Assembly: GCA_009746045.1 (NCBI GenBank)
Contig: RPFO01000380.1
Coordinates: forward strand, 649,388 to 713,387
Reading direction: 5' to 3'
Source: Mesostigma viride
Taxonomy: Eukaryota > Streptophyta > Mesostigmatophyceae > Mesostigmatales > Mesostigmataceae
Length of the DNA: 64,000 nt
In this document: piece by piece, positions 22,301 to 35,100 of the stretch
Layout: each line of letters starts with the position of its first letter
Position numbering within the stretch: position 1 is the stretch's first letter
The notes under the pieces: generated by a model
What the model was told of the DNA's origin: nothing
The model's database searches: none
The model's input: only the letters and a program-made list of their open reading frames with translations
Position numbers and translations under genes: made by a program

Positions 22301-23198
22301 GTTTTATCTGCATGCATGCCACTGCATGGCTGGTTCTGGTTTAATGCAGCAATGCTACATGCTTGAGGAAGGGAGGTGAATTTATAAAGGGTGTCTGTGT
22401 GGTTTTATAGCTTTTGGTTCCTCCCTTTGAAGCCTGTGGCGGCTCCAGTGGGATCGAGAGTATTAATTTTTGGGTGGTCTTCTACGAAACCCAGCAGGAT
22501 TGTGGCTTGGCGCATGGTCATGGAAGAAGTATTTCTTCACAGGCATGAGTCGCGGCGCGGCTTGAAACAACATGACACGGCTCAAGATAGATGGCATGAT
22601 AGCCACGGCAGGGAATGGCATTGCATGGCGCCTGTGGGACGAAACGGCGTTGCATAGCTCATTACTTGCTTCTTTCCTTTCTCTTATTTCCCTTGTTATA
22701 TGCTTGGCGCATCTATCCTTGTCCCAGGTCATCGAAGCAGCTCATGGCTTCCAGTGCTTTGCGACCATCACCCACTCGGGGGAGGGACAAGTTTACGGAG
22801 GCTCCGCAGGTATGCCCCAGGTGACACGGCCCTCGTGGGATTCCTCCCTCACCATCTTGGCACGTGGTTGATGATCTTGTTAGGCCCTCGATGGTGTCAT
22901 TTTGCGATAACCATGTGACACGCTTTCAAGCAGCAGCAAACAGCTGACCTACACTTTGTGTTTTTTATGTGTTGCGGCATCTTGCCACCTTGCTCCTGTG
23001 TATCGTTCCTCTTTTCGGAATCAAATCACAATCAACTCGGGTGGTGGTTTCTCTGACGGCGGTGGCGGCCGGCAGTCAAGGACATCCTCAGCAAGCTGTG
23101 GACCAAAGTGCGCGTGGAGCCGCACGGCGACAACGAGCTGCACACGATTCTGGCGACGCTCTACCCGACCCTGCAGCCGCTACTTCCCCGCATGATCG
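16313..23198 (+). CDS. MDN1: MDN1 exons 1-9: N-terminal region and AAA1
   Basis: Exon 1 is only 36 codons and is joined in phase 0 to exon 2, giving SELGQLVSTAG then GCLTPQQVFPII, which aligns with the N-termini of known midasins. Exon 2 carries LHERLCVTLSFLLELCPQIL, exon 3 LVLQYLHSASPPFERL and TVRWYAARC, both family hallmarks. AAA1 is split over exons 5-9: Walker A GPTGAGKS (residues about 430-437, exon 5), TLLGSYTCTDVPGQFSW (exon 6), the Walker-B-type VVFEDIDRAP (about 496-505, exon 7), GFQCFAT (exon 8) and LSKLWTKVRVE (exon 9). Phases at every junction complete codons exactly (for example AG|A between exons 4 and 5). Six of nine introns here are not phase 0. Confidence 0.85.
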
Positions 23199-26100
23199 GT
23201 AAGCGCGGGTGAATGCGACGTGTGGCCGCCGAGTACAAGATAGGCCTGCAGTCATGGGTGCATGGCCAATGCCCTAAAAGCGGCGTTCTATTTGTCTATT
23301 CTTGCTCTCTTGTAGCATCCATTTGTTACCTATGTCAGTTCACACACTCAAGAGGTCCTGTGTTCGAATCGGGTATGATACCACACTATTTCACTGCTGG
23401 CATGCATGCTTGCCTACATGGCTAGTCAGTTGTCTGCCTATCTGCCTATTCACCTGGTATTTGTGGTATCCCTCGCCCAGCCCCCCCCACTGTCATCCTA
23501 TCTGCCTAATCACCTGGTATTTGTGGTACCCCTTTCTATCGTCCCCACTACTGGCATCCTCCTGGTCACTGCCCCATGCCAGCCCGACCACCACACATGC
23601 CCGTCTTCCATTTCCTGGACATTCACAACACGTGTCACCACCTCCATGCGCCCCAAATCGCCCTCCCCCAGAGACGCTCAACGCGCTCAAGCGCTGGATG
23701 GGCGGCAGCGCACTGCCTTCCTCCTCCAGCGTCACAAGCACCCCCGCAGAATCCTGCCCGCTGCCCACCCCCGCCGCGGCACTCGCGGGCATGCGCCGCT
23801 TCTCGATGCGGGACATCACCAAGTGGTGCCGCCGCATGCAAGTCCACGTGGCCAGCGGGGCCGGGGACGCAGGACAGGTGTCAGCGGGGGGCGGGTTCTC
23901 CACGGCATCGGCGTCGGCGGCGATGGAGTGCTCCTTCCTGGACGCGGTGGATTGCTTGGTGGGGATGCTGCGCGGGAGGGAGCGCCAGGTGGAGGCGGCG
24001 CGGGCGCTCGCACGGCTCTGGAACGTGACGGACGACAGGGTGGATTACTACGCCTCGCTTCACAAGCCGCGGCTATCCGTGAGCAAGACCGAGGTCACCG
24101 TGGGGCGGGCGCGGATTACAATCACGAGGGAAACTTCAGGCATCCGTGCCGGCGCCGGCGCATCGGCCATGCGCCGCCCCTTTGTCCACACGGGCCACGT
24201 CATGCGGCTCATGGAGAAGCTCGCCGTCTGCGCTCGGCACCGGGAGCCGGTCCTGCTGGTGGGCGAGACGGGCGTGGGCAAGACGGCCATCATCCAGCAG
24301 CTGGCGACCGCGCTCGGGGTGCCACTGACCGCCGTCAACATGAGCCAGCAGAGCGACTCGACGGATTTCATTGGTGGCTACAAGCCTGTGGAGAAGAGCC
24401 AGCTGTGCCTGCCCTTGCTGGAGCGGTTCTCCGGTCTCTTCCGCGCCACGTTCCCCAGCAGCAAGAACGAGGATTTCCTCTCCCGCGTGACCAAGTACGC
24501 GGAGAAGCGCAAGTGGGCCCTGCTGCTCAAGGCGTTCCGGCAGGCGGTCGGCCGGATCGGGGCGCTGGGCGGCAGCGAGGATGGGGGGAGCAGGGGGGTG
24601 GAGGAGGATGGCGGCAGGGTGGTTGGCATCGACCAATCGATGGCTGAGATGGACCTGCGTGCGGATCACAGTAGCGGGGCTGGTGACGCTTCGGTCGATG
24701 GCATGGTGACAGCCAAGGGGAAACGTGGCAAGAAAGCTGGGGGGAAGGGTGGGGAAGAGGCGGATGCCAGTGGTAAGAAGAAGAAGAAGCAAGGCGACGA
24801 GGCGGCGGGACAGGCGACAAGCGGCGAGGAGTCTAGTGGACAAGGGGGCGAGGTAGGTGCGTCCCCGCCCGCCGCGCGCGCATCCAAGCGTGCGCGCCAG
24901 CTGTCGCCGTCGCTGCTGGAGGAGTGGCGGGCGTTCTCAGGGACCCTGTCGCTGGTGGAGCGCCAGGTGGACGCTGCGGGAAGCGCGTTTGCGTTCACAT
25001 TTGTGGAGGGCGTGCTCATCCGCGCGCTCAAGGAGGGCCACTGGGTGCTGCTGGATGAGATCAACCTGGCGCCCGCGGACACCCTGGAGCGGCTCGCAGG
25101 TTTGCTGGACGGGGAGGGTTCCTCACTGTCCCTTACGGAACGGGGGGACCTGGAGGCGGTGCCCCGGCACCCCGACTTCTGGATATTTGCGGCCATGAAC
25201 CCCGGCACCGACGTCGGGAAAAGGGAGCTACCGCCCCCGCTGCGCAGCCGTTTCACTGAGCTGTATGTCCCGGAATTGACGGACCGCGATGACCTGTGCC
25301 TGCTGGTGAACGACTACCTGCAGGGTGCGGCGTTGAACGCGCCCGTGGAGGGCATCGTTGACTTCTACTTGAGCGCGCGCACTGAGGCCGAGACGTCGCT
25401 GCTGGACGGGGCCAACCAGAAGCCAGAGTACAGCCTGCGCACGCTCACGCGGGCGCTGGAGTACACGCTCACCGCGCTGCCGGTCTACGGGCTGCACCGC
25501 TCGCTCCACGACGGCCTGAGCATGTGTTTCCTGACGTTGCTCCAGCGGCCGTGCTGGGCGCGCATGGAGCGGCTCATCGGGCAGGTGGTAGCTGCCAGCA
25601 GTAAATCGCTGGCCAAGCCGCCGCCGCGCCCAGGGGGAGGGGGAGAATACGCCCTCTTGGAGAACTTTTGGCTGGAGATGGGGCCTCACTCAAGCAATGC
25701 CTCCGCGTCCTCCTTGTCCCCCGCATCCACGGCCTCCCGCCAAGTGGAACGGGAGAAGGCATATGTGCTTACCCCCAGCGTGCGCCAGCATCTGAACAAC
25801 ATCGCGCGCGCAGTGCTCGTCCGGCGCTACCCGATCCTCCTACAGGGCCCCACGTCAAGCGGCAAGACCAGCATGGTCGCCCATCTGGCGTCGGTCACCG
25901 GCCACCGGTTCGTCCGCATCAACAACCATGAACACACGGATTTGGCGGAGTATCTGGGCAGCTACGTGTCGGACGCCAGTGGGAAGCTCGTGTTCCAGGA
26001 AGGGGCACTCGTGGAAGCCGTCCGGCGCGGCTACTGGATCGTCCTGGACGAGCTAAATCTCGCGCCCTCGGATGTCCTCGAGGCCCTCAACCGGCTCCTG

Positions 26101-29100
26101 GATGACAATCGGGAGCTGTTTGTGCCCGAGCTGCAGGCCACGATCAAGCCGCATCCCCACTTCATGCTGTTCGCGACGCAGAACCCTCCGGGGGTGTACG
26201 GCGGCCGCAAGGTGCTCTCCCGCGCGTTCCGGAACCGCTTCATGGAGCTCCACGTGGACGACATTCCTGACGATGAGCTGGCGACCATCGTGGAGGCGCG
26301 TTGCGGGATCGCGCCCAGCTACTGCGCCAAGCTGGTCGAGGTCATGAAGGAGCTGCAGCGGTGCCGCCAGGGTAGTGCCGTGTTCGCGGGCAAGCACGGG
26401 TTCATCACGCCCAGAGACTTGTTCCGGTGGGCCAACCGCGGCGCCGTGGGCTATCTGGAGCTCGCACGGCACGGGTACATGATCCTGGCGGAGCGGCTGC
26501 GGAGCGAGGAGGAGCGGGCGGTCGTGCGGCGGGTGCTGGAGAAACAGATGAAGGTCTCTCTGGACGTGGACGCTATTTATAGCCTCGAGGGTTCAGACTC
26601 GTTCGCCCGGCTCCAACAAGCGGTGGCCGACCCTGCCGTCGCGGCGTCGCTGGGTCGCATCGTGTGGACCAAGAGCATGCGGCGGCTGTTCACGCTCGTG
26701 GACGCGTGCTTGAAGGGGCGGGAGCCGGTGTTACTGGTGGGGGAGACCGGGTGCGGGAAGACGACGCTGTGCCAGATGATGGCCGCGATGCTCGGCCGCA
26801 AGCTGCACATCATCAACTGCCACCAGAACTCAGAGACGGCCGACTTTCTGGGCGGCTTCCGCCCGGTGCGCGACAAGGAGGACGTAGCGGGCAGGTACGC
26901 GCACGCGGTGGCCAGCATCAGGGAGGACATCGAGCTGGCGGGGTGCCTGAGGGACCTCGCGGGGGTGGACGCGGGCAAGCTCTCGACCGCGGTCGCCAAC
27001 GGGGCCGGCACTCTGAAGCTGCTCACGTCGGCACTTGCCACTGTCAAGAGCGCGGTGGCGTCGGGCAGTGACGCTGCCAGCGCTGCAGCCGCCGCGGTGT
27101 TATCGGAGGATAAAGCGGCTGGTGGCGGGAAAAAGGGCAAGGGCAAGGCCGGCGGGAAGGGCGCGGTCGACCAGCCGGCGAGGGAGCAGCCCTGGGTGGG
27201 CGCGGTGGAGCGGCTCTCGGCGGCAGTGGATCAGCTCTCGACCCTCCTGGGTGGCTACCGCGCGCTGTTCAAGTGGTACGACGGCCCGCTGGTGGAGGCC
27301 ATGCGGAATGGGGACATGCTATTAATAGACGAGATCAGCCTAGCAGAGGATGCCGTGCTGGAGCGGCTGAACAGTGTGCTGGAGCCGTCACGAACATTGG
27401 TCCTGGCCGAGGCGGGGGGGGAGGCCGTGGATGAGCTCACGGCCCACCCGGACTTCCTTATTCTGGCGACCATGAACCCGGGGGGGGACTTTGGCAAGAA
27501 AGAGCTCTCCCCCGCGCTGCGCAACCGCTTCACCGAGGTGTGGGTGACAGCTGTCAGCGACTTTGGGGACTTGCGGGCAATCGTGGCCGACCGGCTTGCC
27601 GACCCGCCTGCGCTGCCCCCCCTGGTGGACCCCCTGATGGCCTTCTGGGAGTGGTACCTGGGCCAGGCGTGCGCCGGTGCGCTCTCTGCCTCCTCTCTGG
27701 CCAGCCATAACACCAGCTCCATTACCGGCAGCAGCGGCACTGGTAGAAGTCTGGCCTCGTCCACCCCACATCCCAAGCCTGGTGTTGGCGCCAGCGGTGC
27801 CCCCTCGTTGATTGCTGGCAACGTCTCCATCCGCGACCTCCTCTCCTGGGTGACCTACATCCGCGGCGCGCACGCCAAGCTGGGTCCCTGGAAGGCGCTC
27901 CTCCATGGCGGGTTCCTGGTGCTGCTGGACGGGCTGGGGCTGGGCACGGGCGTGTCGGATGCCAGCGCGCGGGCGGCCAAGGCCAATTGCCTCCAGTACT
28001 TGCTGTCGCTCGTCCCCGAGGAGCTGAGGCCGGAACTGCTGGCGTCCTGCACGGTGCCGATGGTTCCCGCGGAGGGGGACAGTGGCGTTGCCACAACCAC
28101 CAGCGCCATGGCATCTGCCACCACAGGCACGGATGGACGTGGTATGACTGCGATGGAGCATGATGGTGACCTGCGGCATGGCCAGCGAGGTCAGGGCAGG
28201 GACAAGGAGGGGGTTGCAAACAGTGATGTCAACAGCATGGTGGACGGGAAACTTGCGAGTGGCCGCAAGGAGGTGGTTCACATCGTGGATGGGGAGGGTG
28301 TCTACGGCATCCCCCCATTCTTCATCCCAAAGGGCCCCTATGCAGTCCGCCCCTCCTCCCACACGTCCTCACCCTCTCCCTTGCCTTTGTCATCATCAGC
28401 TGCATCTGCTCTGTCGTCATTACCATCCTCGTCACCCCCGTCCTCGGCGGCGTATGCCCTCGGCGCGCCCACCACGGCGGTGAACGCGATGCGCCTCCTG
28501 CGCGCGCTGCAGCTGCCCCGCCCGGTGCTCCTGGAGGGCGCGCCCGGGGTGGGCAAGACCAGCCTGGTGGCCGCGCTGGCGTCCGTCACGGGCCACCGGC
28601 TCGTCCGCATCAACCTGAGCGAGCAGACAGACATGATCGACCTGCTCGGGTCCGACCTGCCGGTGGAGAGCGGGACAGGTGGCGAGTTCCGGTGGTGCGA
28701 CGGTGTATTCCTCCAGGCGCTCAAGGCGGGCGACTGGGTGCTCCTGGACGAGATGAACCTGGCGTCCCAGTCGATCCTGGAGGGCCTGAACGCGTGCCTG
28801 GACCACCGCGCCGAGGTCTTCATCCCCGATCTCAACAAGACATTCCACTGCCCGCCCAGTTTCCGGATATTCGCGGCACAGAACCCGGTCCAGCAGGGGG
28901 GCGGCCGCAAGGGCCTCCCCCGCTCATTCCTCAACCGCTTCACCAAGGTCTTCCTGGACGAGCTCACGCCGGCGGACCTGCTGCACATTGTCTCGGCCCT
29001 GTATGCGGGCATCCCCACGCCCACGCTGGCCCGCATGATAGCGTTCAACGCGCGCGTGCACAGGGACACGATGGTCGACCGGGCGTACGCGCACGCAGGG

Positions 29101-32100
29101 GCACCCTGGGAGTTCAACCTCCGCGACGTGCTCCGTTGGTGCCAGCTCATGCTCTCCGCAGCGACGCCACCGGCCGCATCACGAGATGTGGACGCGGATA
29201 GCCCCTCGACCGGTACCCCCGGACAATCCCAGGAAAGCAATCTTGCCCCTTTGGGAGGCCAAGCCCAGAAGCAGCATGCAACCACCGCTGTGGATGGCAA
29301 TCCCAAGCACGTGGGCGCAGATACAAACGCGGCGGTGGTGGCCAAGCGGCGAGCGCGCGCCTGCCTCGTGGACCCCGGCCTGTTCTTGGACGTCGTCTAC
29401 CTGCAGCGGCTGCGCAGCGCGGGCGACCGCGCGCGTGTACGCCAGGTGTACGAGTCCATCTTCGGGCCTCTGGCCCCCTCCCTGGTTGACGCGCACCCGC
29501 CCGTGACCGTCACCCCCCGGCTGTTCCAGGTCGGGCGCGCGGTGCTCCCGCGGCAGTCCGCCCCCGGCGCGGCCTCTTGGCCCCGCGACCTGGACGACAA
29601 GGTGCTGCTGACGTGTCGCCTCCCCGCGCTGCGGGCGGTCATGCAGGTGGTCTCCCAGGGGTGGATGGCGCTGCTCCTGGGCGGCCCCTGCAGCGGGAAG
29701 AGCTCGCTCGTGCGCCTGCTGGCGCGCGCCACGGGGAATGTCCTCCACGAGTACACGCTGACAAGCGGCGTGGACACGAGCGAGCTGCTGGGGTGCTTCG
29801 AGCAGGCGGACGCCGTGCGCAACGCACAGAAACTGCTGGCGGACGTGGAGGCGGCGATGGACGCCGCCTGCGGCGCGGTGCTGGCGGGGCGGGGCCGAGG
29901 CGACAGCCAGAGTTATGAGGCCGGGGGCGATGGGCGGAGTCGTGACAGCGACAGCATCATGCTTGAGCAGGATCTTGGTGGCGGCAGCGCGGGCATGAGG
30001 CTGGGGAACGAGAGGCTTGAGGGCGGCGTCACCATGGGTAGGGATGAGAGAGGCGGAGCCAGGGTGGGCCAGGGTGACGGATGTCAGAGCGGGTGCCCCT
30101 TCCGCCGCAAGGTCGCGCTCGTCAAGGCGCTGCACATGACGTGGGCTTGCTTCCGACGCCACCAGTTGGCCGTGGCCCAGCGAGGGGTGGGAGCCGTGGC
30201 TGGTTCCAGTGCCTCCATGTGCGCCCCGCCGGGTGGGGTTGATGACATCAGCGACGTGGGCGCAATGACGTCATCGTCATTGGCGGGGTTGGACGCGCGG
30301 TCGGTGGACCTGCTCATCCACTTAGTGCGCCAGATGAAGCACGCGCTGGTAGAGGCCGGGTGGGGGGAGGAGGGTGGGGAGGAGGAGAAGAGGCGGCAAG
30401 GGGAGGAGGGACAAGGGGAGGAGGGGGGGCAAGGAGGGGAGTCCCGAGGAGGGGGCGGTGCAGCAAAGATGGACGCCGTTGCCGGTGTCTTGTCCGGCGA
30501 GCTACTGGCGTCCCTAACCGCGTTCCGGCATGGCTTGGAACCGCATCACCACCCTAGTAGCGCCGATGGTCCCTCTTCCGCGGGCGCGGATGAGAGCAGC
30601 TCATCAGCACCTTCTGCTGCTGCCTCGTCATCGTCATCGTCGGGGGCCGGCGCCTCTGCGGGTCGCTTCCAGTGGGTCGACGGCGTCCTGCTGACGGCGC
30701 TCGAGCGCGGCCACTGGGTGCTACTGGAGAATGCAAACTTTTGCAGCGCGACGGTGCTGGACCGGCTGAACCCGCTGTTGGAGCCAGGGGGCAGCATCCT
30801 GGTGAGCGAGCGGGGGCTCGTGGACGGCGCGCCGTTGCTGCTGGCGCCACACCCAAACTTCCGCCTCTTCCTCACGCTGGATCCCGCGTATGGCGACGTC
30901 TCGCGCGCCATGCGCAACCGGGGCATCGAGGTGTTCCTTCTACCCGACGGCACCGAGGACGACCCGACCATTAATAGCCACACGGGGGAGGGGAGCCTAG
31001 CAGAGGCCTGGAAAGAGGGGTCTGCCCTCGCGGGCAATGGGATGGGCAAGGGAGGGAGTGGGAAGCCGATGGTCGGTGTTGAAAGTAGGGAGGCTTTGGA
31101 CGGGTTTGGTGATGGGAAGAGCGATGGGGCCATCTCAACTGAAGGTTCGGCAGGCACTGCGTTGCCTTTGCCTCTAGAGAGGCTCCATGGGGTCGGCAGG
31201 GTGACAGATGCCAGTGCGGTGGTGCACGCGGTCGGCCACATGCCTGGCCTGCGCCTGGCTCGCGCCATGGTGGCAGCGCACTTGCACCTGGCATCCGTGT
31301 TGGCACACCGGTGCCCCGGCGCCCACCCCGTGACGTTGCGAGAGCTGCGTGGCTGGGTGGCGCTGCAGCGACAGTTGCTGGAGCGCGGGTGGGCGCTGCT
31401 GGACGCGGCGCGCGCCAGCTGGCAGCAGACGTATGGCCACAGCGTGGGGGGGGACGAGCAGGCGCGAGAGTGCGCGCGTGCCGCGTGGCACGTCTGGTTG
31501 CGCGAGATGATGAGAGGAAGCGCTTTCCCCCACGCAAGCGGTGGCGAATGCCAGCAGGGAGGCGGAGCCAACGACCATCAACCTGTCCACGCTTCCACCT
31601 CATCATCGCGACATCTCTCCGGACAGAACGGCCCGGATGGCGCCAATGCATTCGGTACCACCATTCACAGTGGTTTGGCCCCCATGGTCGCGTCGCTGCT
31701 CCCCCGCGGTGCCGCCCTGGAGCTCACGCTGGCCGACCCCCAGGGACCCTGCTGGGGCTGGGCGCGGGCGTCGCTCGCGCGCCCGGCCGCGTGGCCCCTG
31801 GCGCTGACCCTGGGGGCGATGTTCGGGGACTCGGCACGCGCGACGCTCATGCGGGAAGGGGCGCTGCTCCACTTCCTAGCTGTTCAAGCGCGGGCGGTGG
31901 CGCGGTGGGCCACGTGGCGGGCGCAAGGGGAAACCTCGGCGTTGTTGGATCGGTTCAGACCAGCATTGGAGGGTGGGGAAGGAGAGGGCGGTGCCCCGCT
32001 GGCAGAGATGGGCACCCACCTGGGTGGCGCTGCGGGCCTGCCAGAAGCCATGCTGCGTGTACTGCTGGCGCTGCCCCCGGCAGTGGATGCCAGCAGTGAC

Positions 32101-35100
32101 TCCTCGTCGCATGGCCCGCTGGCCTCGGTCCTGCAGCGGCGCGCGTCAGTGCACCACGTGGCGCTCCCCCAGGAGATGCTCTGGTTTGCGGCGCTGGCGT
32201 TCTTCGAGCGGTCCAGCCCCGCTGATCTTGGTACGAGGCTGGCGTGGCTGCGTCAGCTGCTTGGGATTGGTAGCGGTGATTCGGTTGATGAGAAACATGA
32301 TCCTGGCGCACGCGCTGGCGCTCGGGGAGGGGAGGGGGACCTCCCAGGGGCCACCCAGGCGGGCTGGGATCACATATCAGATGAAGAAGGCACGACTGAA
32401 GGATGGTATGGCGACATGGAGGAGGGTTTATCATCCTCTTTTTGGGGCTCCCATCGCGTTCTGCTGGCATCCATCACCACCTTGCATCGCCTGGCAGGGG
32501 GGCGCCTCATGGCGCGGCTGTTGGCTGTGCGGCGGTCCCTGCGTGACGTCTGCTGGCACGCGGTCTCCGACGACATGCTGGCGGCGCAGCCGCTGGACGC
32601 GCGCGAGTCAGGGTTCTGGCACACGGGAGTTGGGCTGGAGGAAAATGGGGGTGGTACCGCATCAGGGGATGGCATCGTTGGAGCAACGCAAGGACAAGTG
32701 CTCGGTGCCCACGCTAGCCTGCCCCGTCAGGCCGTCAAGGAGGCGGGGGCTCCCGATGCCGGTGGCTCAACCTGCAATGCGACGGACGCAGGCGCGATTG
32801 CAGGGGAGGCGGGCAGGGAAGCGGCCGCATGCGACGCGCTGGCATTATCCGAGGCGCGGGCGCAGGTGGAGACCAGGGATGCGGCCAGGTGGCTGTGGTC
32901 CGCGTGCAGGGTGCTCTACCGCGGCGCGATGGAAGCCGGCGTTGCGGGCGTTTACAGCCAGCTGACGTCGTCCTCGTCGTACTCTGCGGGTGTGTCGATG
33001 CAGCCAGGGTCCCAGCGGCACGTGAGCGTGCTGGCGCAATCCGCGGCCCAGTGGAGCGCGTCTCGGGAAGTGGGCGCCGTCCCCGGCCGAGGCAAGAGTG
33101 GCAGCTCGGCACGCAGCGCGATTGCCTGGGTGTGGCCGCTCTTCCAGAAGCTGCAGATGCTGCTGGAGGAGGTGCACGACCACCATGCATCCCTCGTATT
33201 GCTTCCTCCCATTACATCCCCTCCGCCCTCTGCAGGCACGATGGCAAACCAGGAACTCGGCGGCATGCTGGTCGCACCACAAGCGGCTGACGCCTCGGAA
33301 CCGTCATCATCGCTACTGACGACGGTCATGGGGGTCGCCCGCTGGCGCCACGCGCTGTGGGATTCGGTCTGTGCCGACGCTGAGCTGTCCACGGAGCGAT
33401 TCTTCGCCACCTGGCGGTGTTTTAAGAAGGCCCTGGCAGGGCTGGCGCGCGCCGCACGGTTGGATGACCCAGGCGCTTCCGTCGCATCCACCGGCAACAA
33501 CGCAACAGTCCCCCCGGACCCCCCCCACAATTCCACCACGCAGCCAGCCACGCAGCCTGCCCAGGCCTCAGTACCAGAGTCCTGCCGCCGCGCGTACAGG
33601 GACCTGCGCAACGTGGTCACTGTAATTGACGAGAAGCTCGGGCTGATCGGCCCCGCGACCAAGCCGCTTCTCTGGCGACACGGGGGCCGGCCGTCCCTGC
33701 CCCCCACCCTGGAGCTGTGCCACGCCGAGGCCACCCTGGCCGCGGTGCTGGGTTCCCTGCAGCTCCCGGCGCCCGGATCGGACGGCTCCCATGGGCCAGC
33801 GCCGATGGAGCCCATGGAGAGAGGGGAGGGGGGAGATGAGCTCAGTGAGGGGGAGCGCGTAGGCCAGGGTGAGGAGGAGGTGGACCCACAGTTGCGACTG
33901 TGTGATGCGTACTTGTTGGATGCGGGCCTGCGCTCGCTGGCCGTTGATGGGTTGGCGTTGTTCCAGCACCTGCCACGCACGGGGGCTGCGGCATCATCAG
34001 CATCCGCTGCTGCTGCGGCCACGAACATGCTCCTACCGGGTTCTCTTGCCTCCAAGAGGGCCAACGGGGCATCGGCCAAAAAGGTCCCTGGAGGAATGGT
34101 GGGAATGCCCGGCGCCCCGCCCGCATCAGCATCGGATGACGCTGACATCACCGCGTCCGTGCTGGAGACGTGCGACCTTCTTCGGGAACAGCTGGCCCAG
34201 CGGCGGCGGCGCCACGTCGACGCGGGGGGGCACGAGTTTGTCTCCGAGGGCCAGCGGTGGCGCCGATGGATGGACACACCGACCAATGGCGCGACGGGAC
34301 CGGGGCTAACAGTGCCAGCCGATAGCAGCGCGGTGGCTGCTGGTAAGGGAGCCGGTCGAGCCCTGCCAGCTGGCAGCGACAACCATACCATGATCCCCAG
34401 CCATCATCTCGGCATGGCTGGCCCCGGGAATGCTGGAAGCAGCACTATTTCTGGCAACACCACCGTTGCCACGAGCAGCCTCGTGGCTGTGCTGGCGTCG
34501 TTGCCGGCGTGCTTCCCCCCCGAGCTGCTTCGGTGGCGCGCGGTGCGCCGCATGCAGCTGCAGCTGTTGCCGATGGTCGACGCGGCAGCGCTGGAGCGCG
34601 ATGCAAGGGTGGTGGATGCGGTAGGGGCCCTGGCGCTGCGGTGCCAGCTGGCGGACGTGCTGCGACATGCACAGTCCTGGGTCACTTCTTCCTCTTCTTC
34701 TTCTTCCTCTTCTCTCCTCGATCCACGTTCTCGGGCGGTAGGCACGGGTGTCGGCGCCCGTGAGCCAGCCAGCGTGGCCGGGGATGTTATAGCCACGAAG
34801 GATGGAAACGACGCCAGCTCGGCGTGGCAGCTGGCGGGATTAGGGGCAGGCAGTGGATGGGTTACAGGTGTGGCGGACATGGTGCCTGTGTCAGCTCTGG
34901 CTGAGATACGTGAGTGCGTGCGCAGCGGCCTGGCCCTGTCACTCGCCGCAGGGTCCCGCCCCCCCTCTGAGCTGGTCCCCCATCGGCGCCTGGTGTGGGT
35001 GCTGGAGCAGGCCGAGGAGGACCTCGCGCTGCCTTTATCCTCGTCTCAGCCCCCTTCCTCTTCCTTGTCTTCGGCCGCTTATGCGAGCAGTGCCAGGCTG

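Noticed and set aside
23345-23375. TTCGAATC T-loop-like motif
   Set aside because: The flanks do not form a T-stem and no D-arm precedes it.
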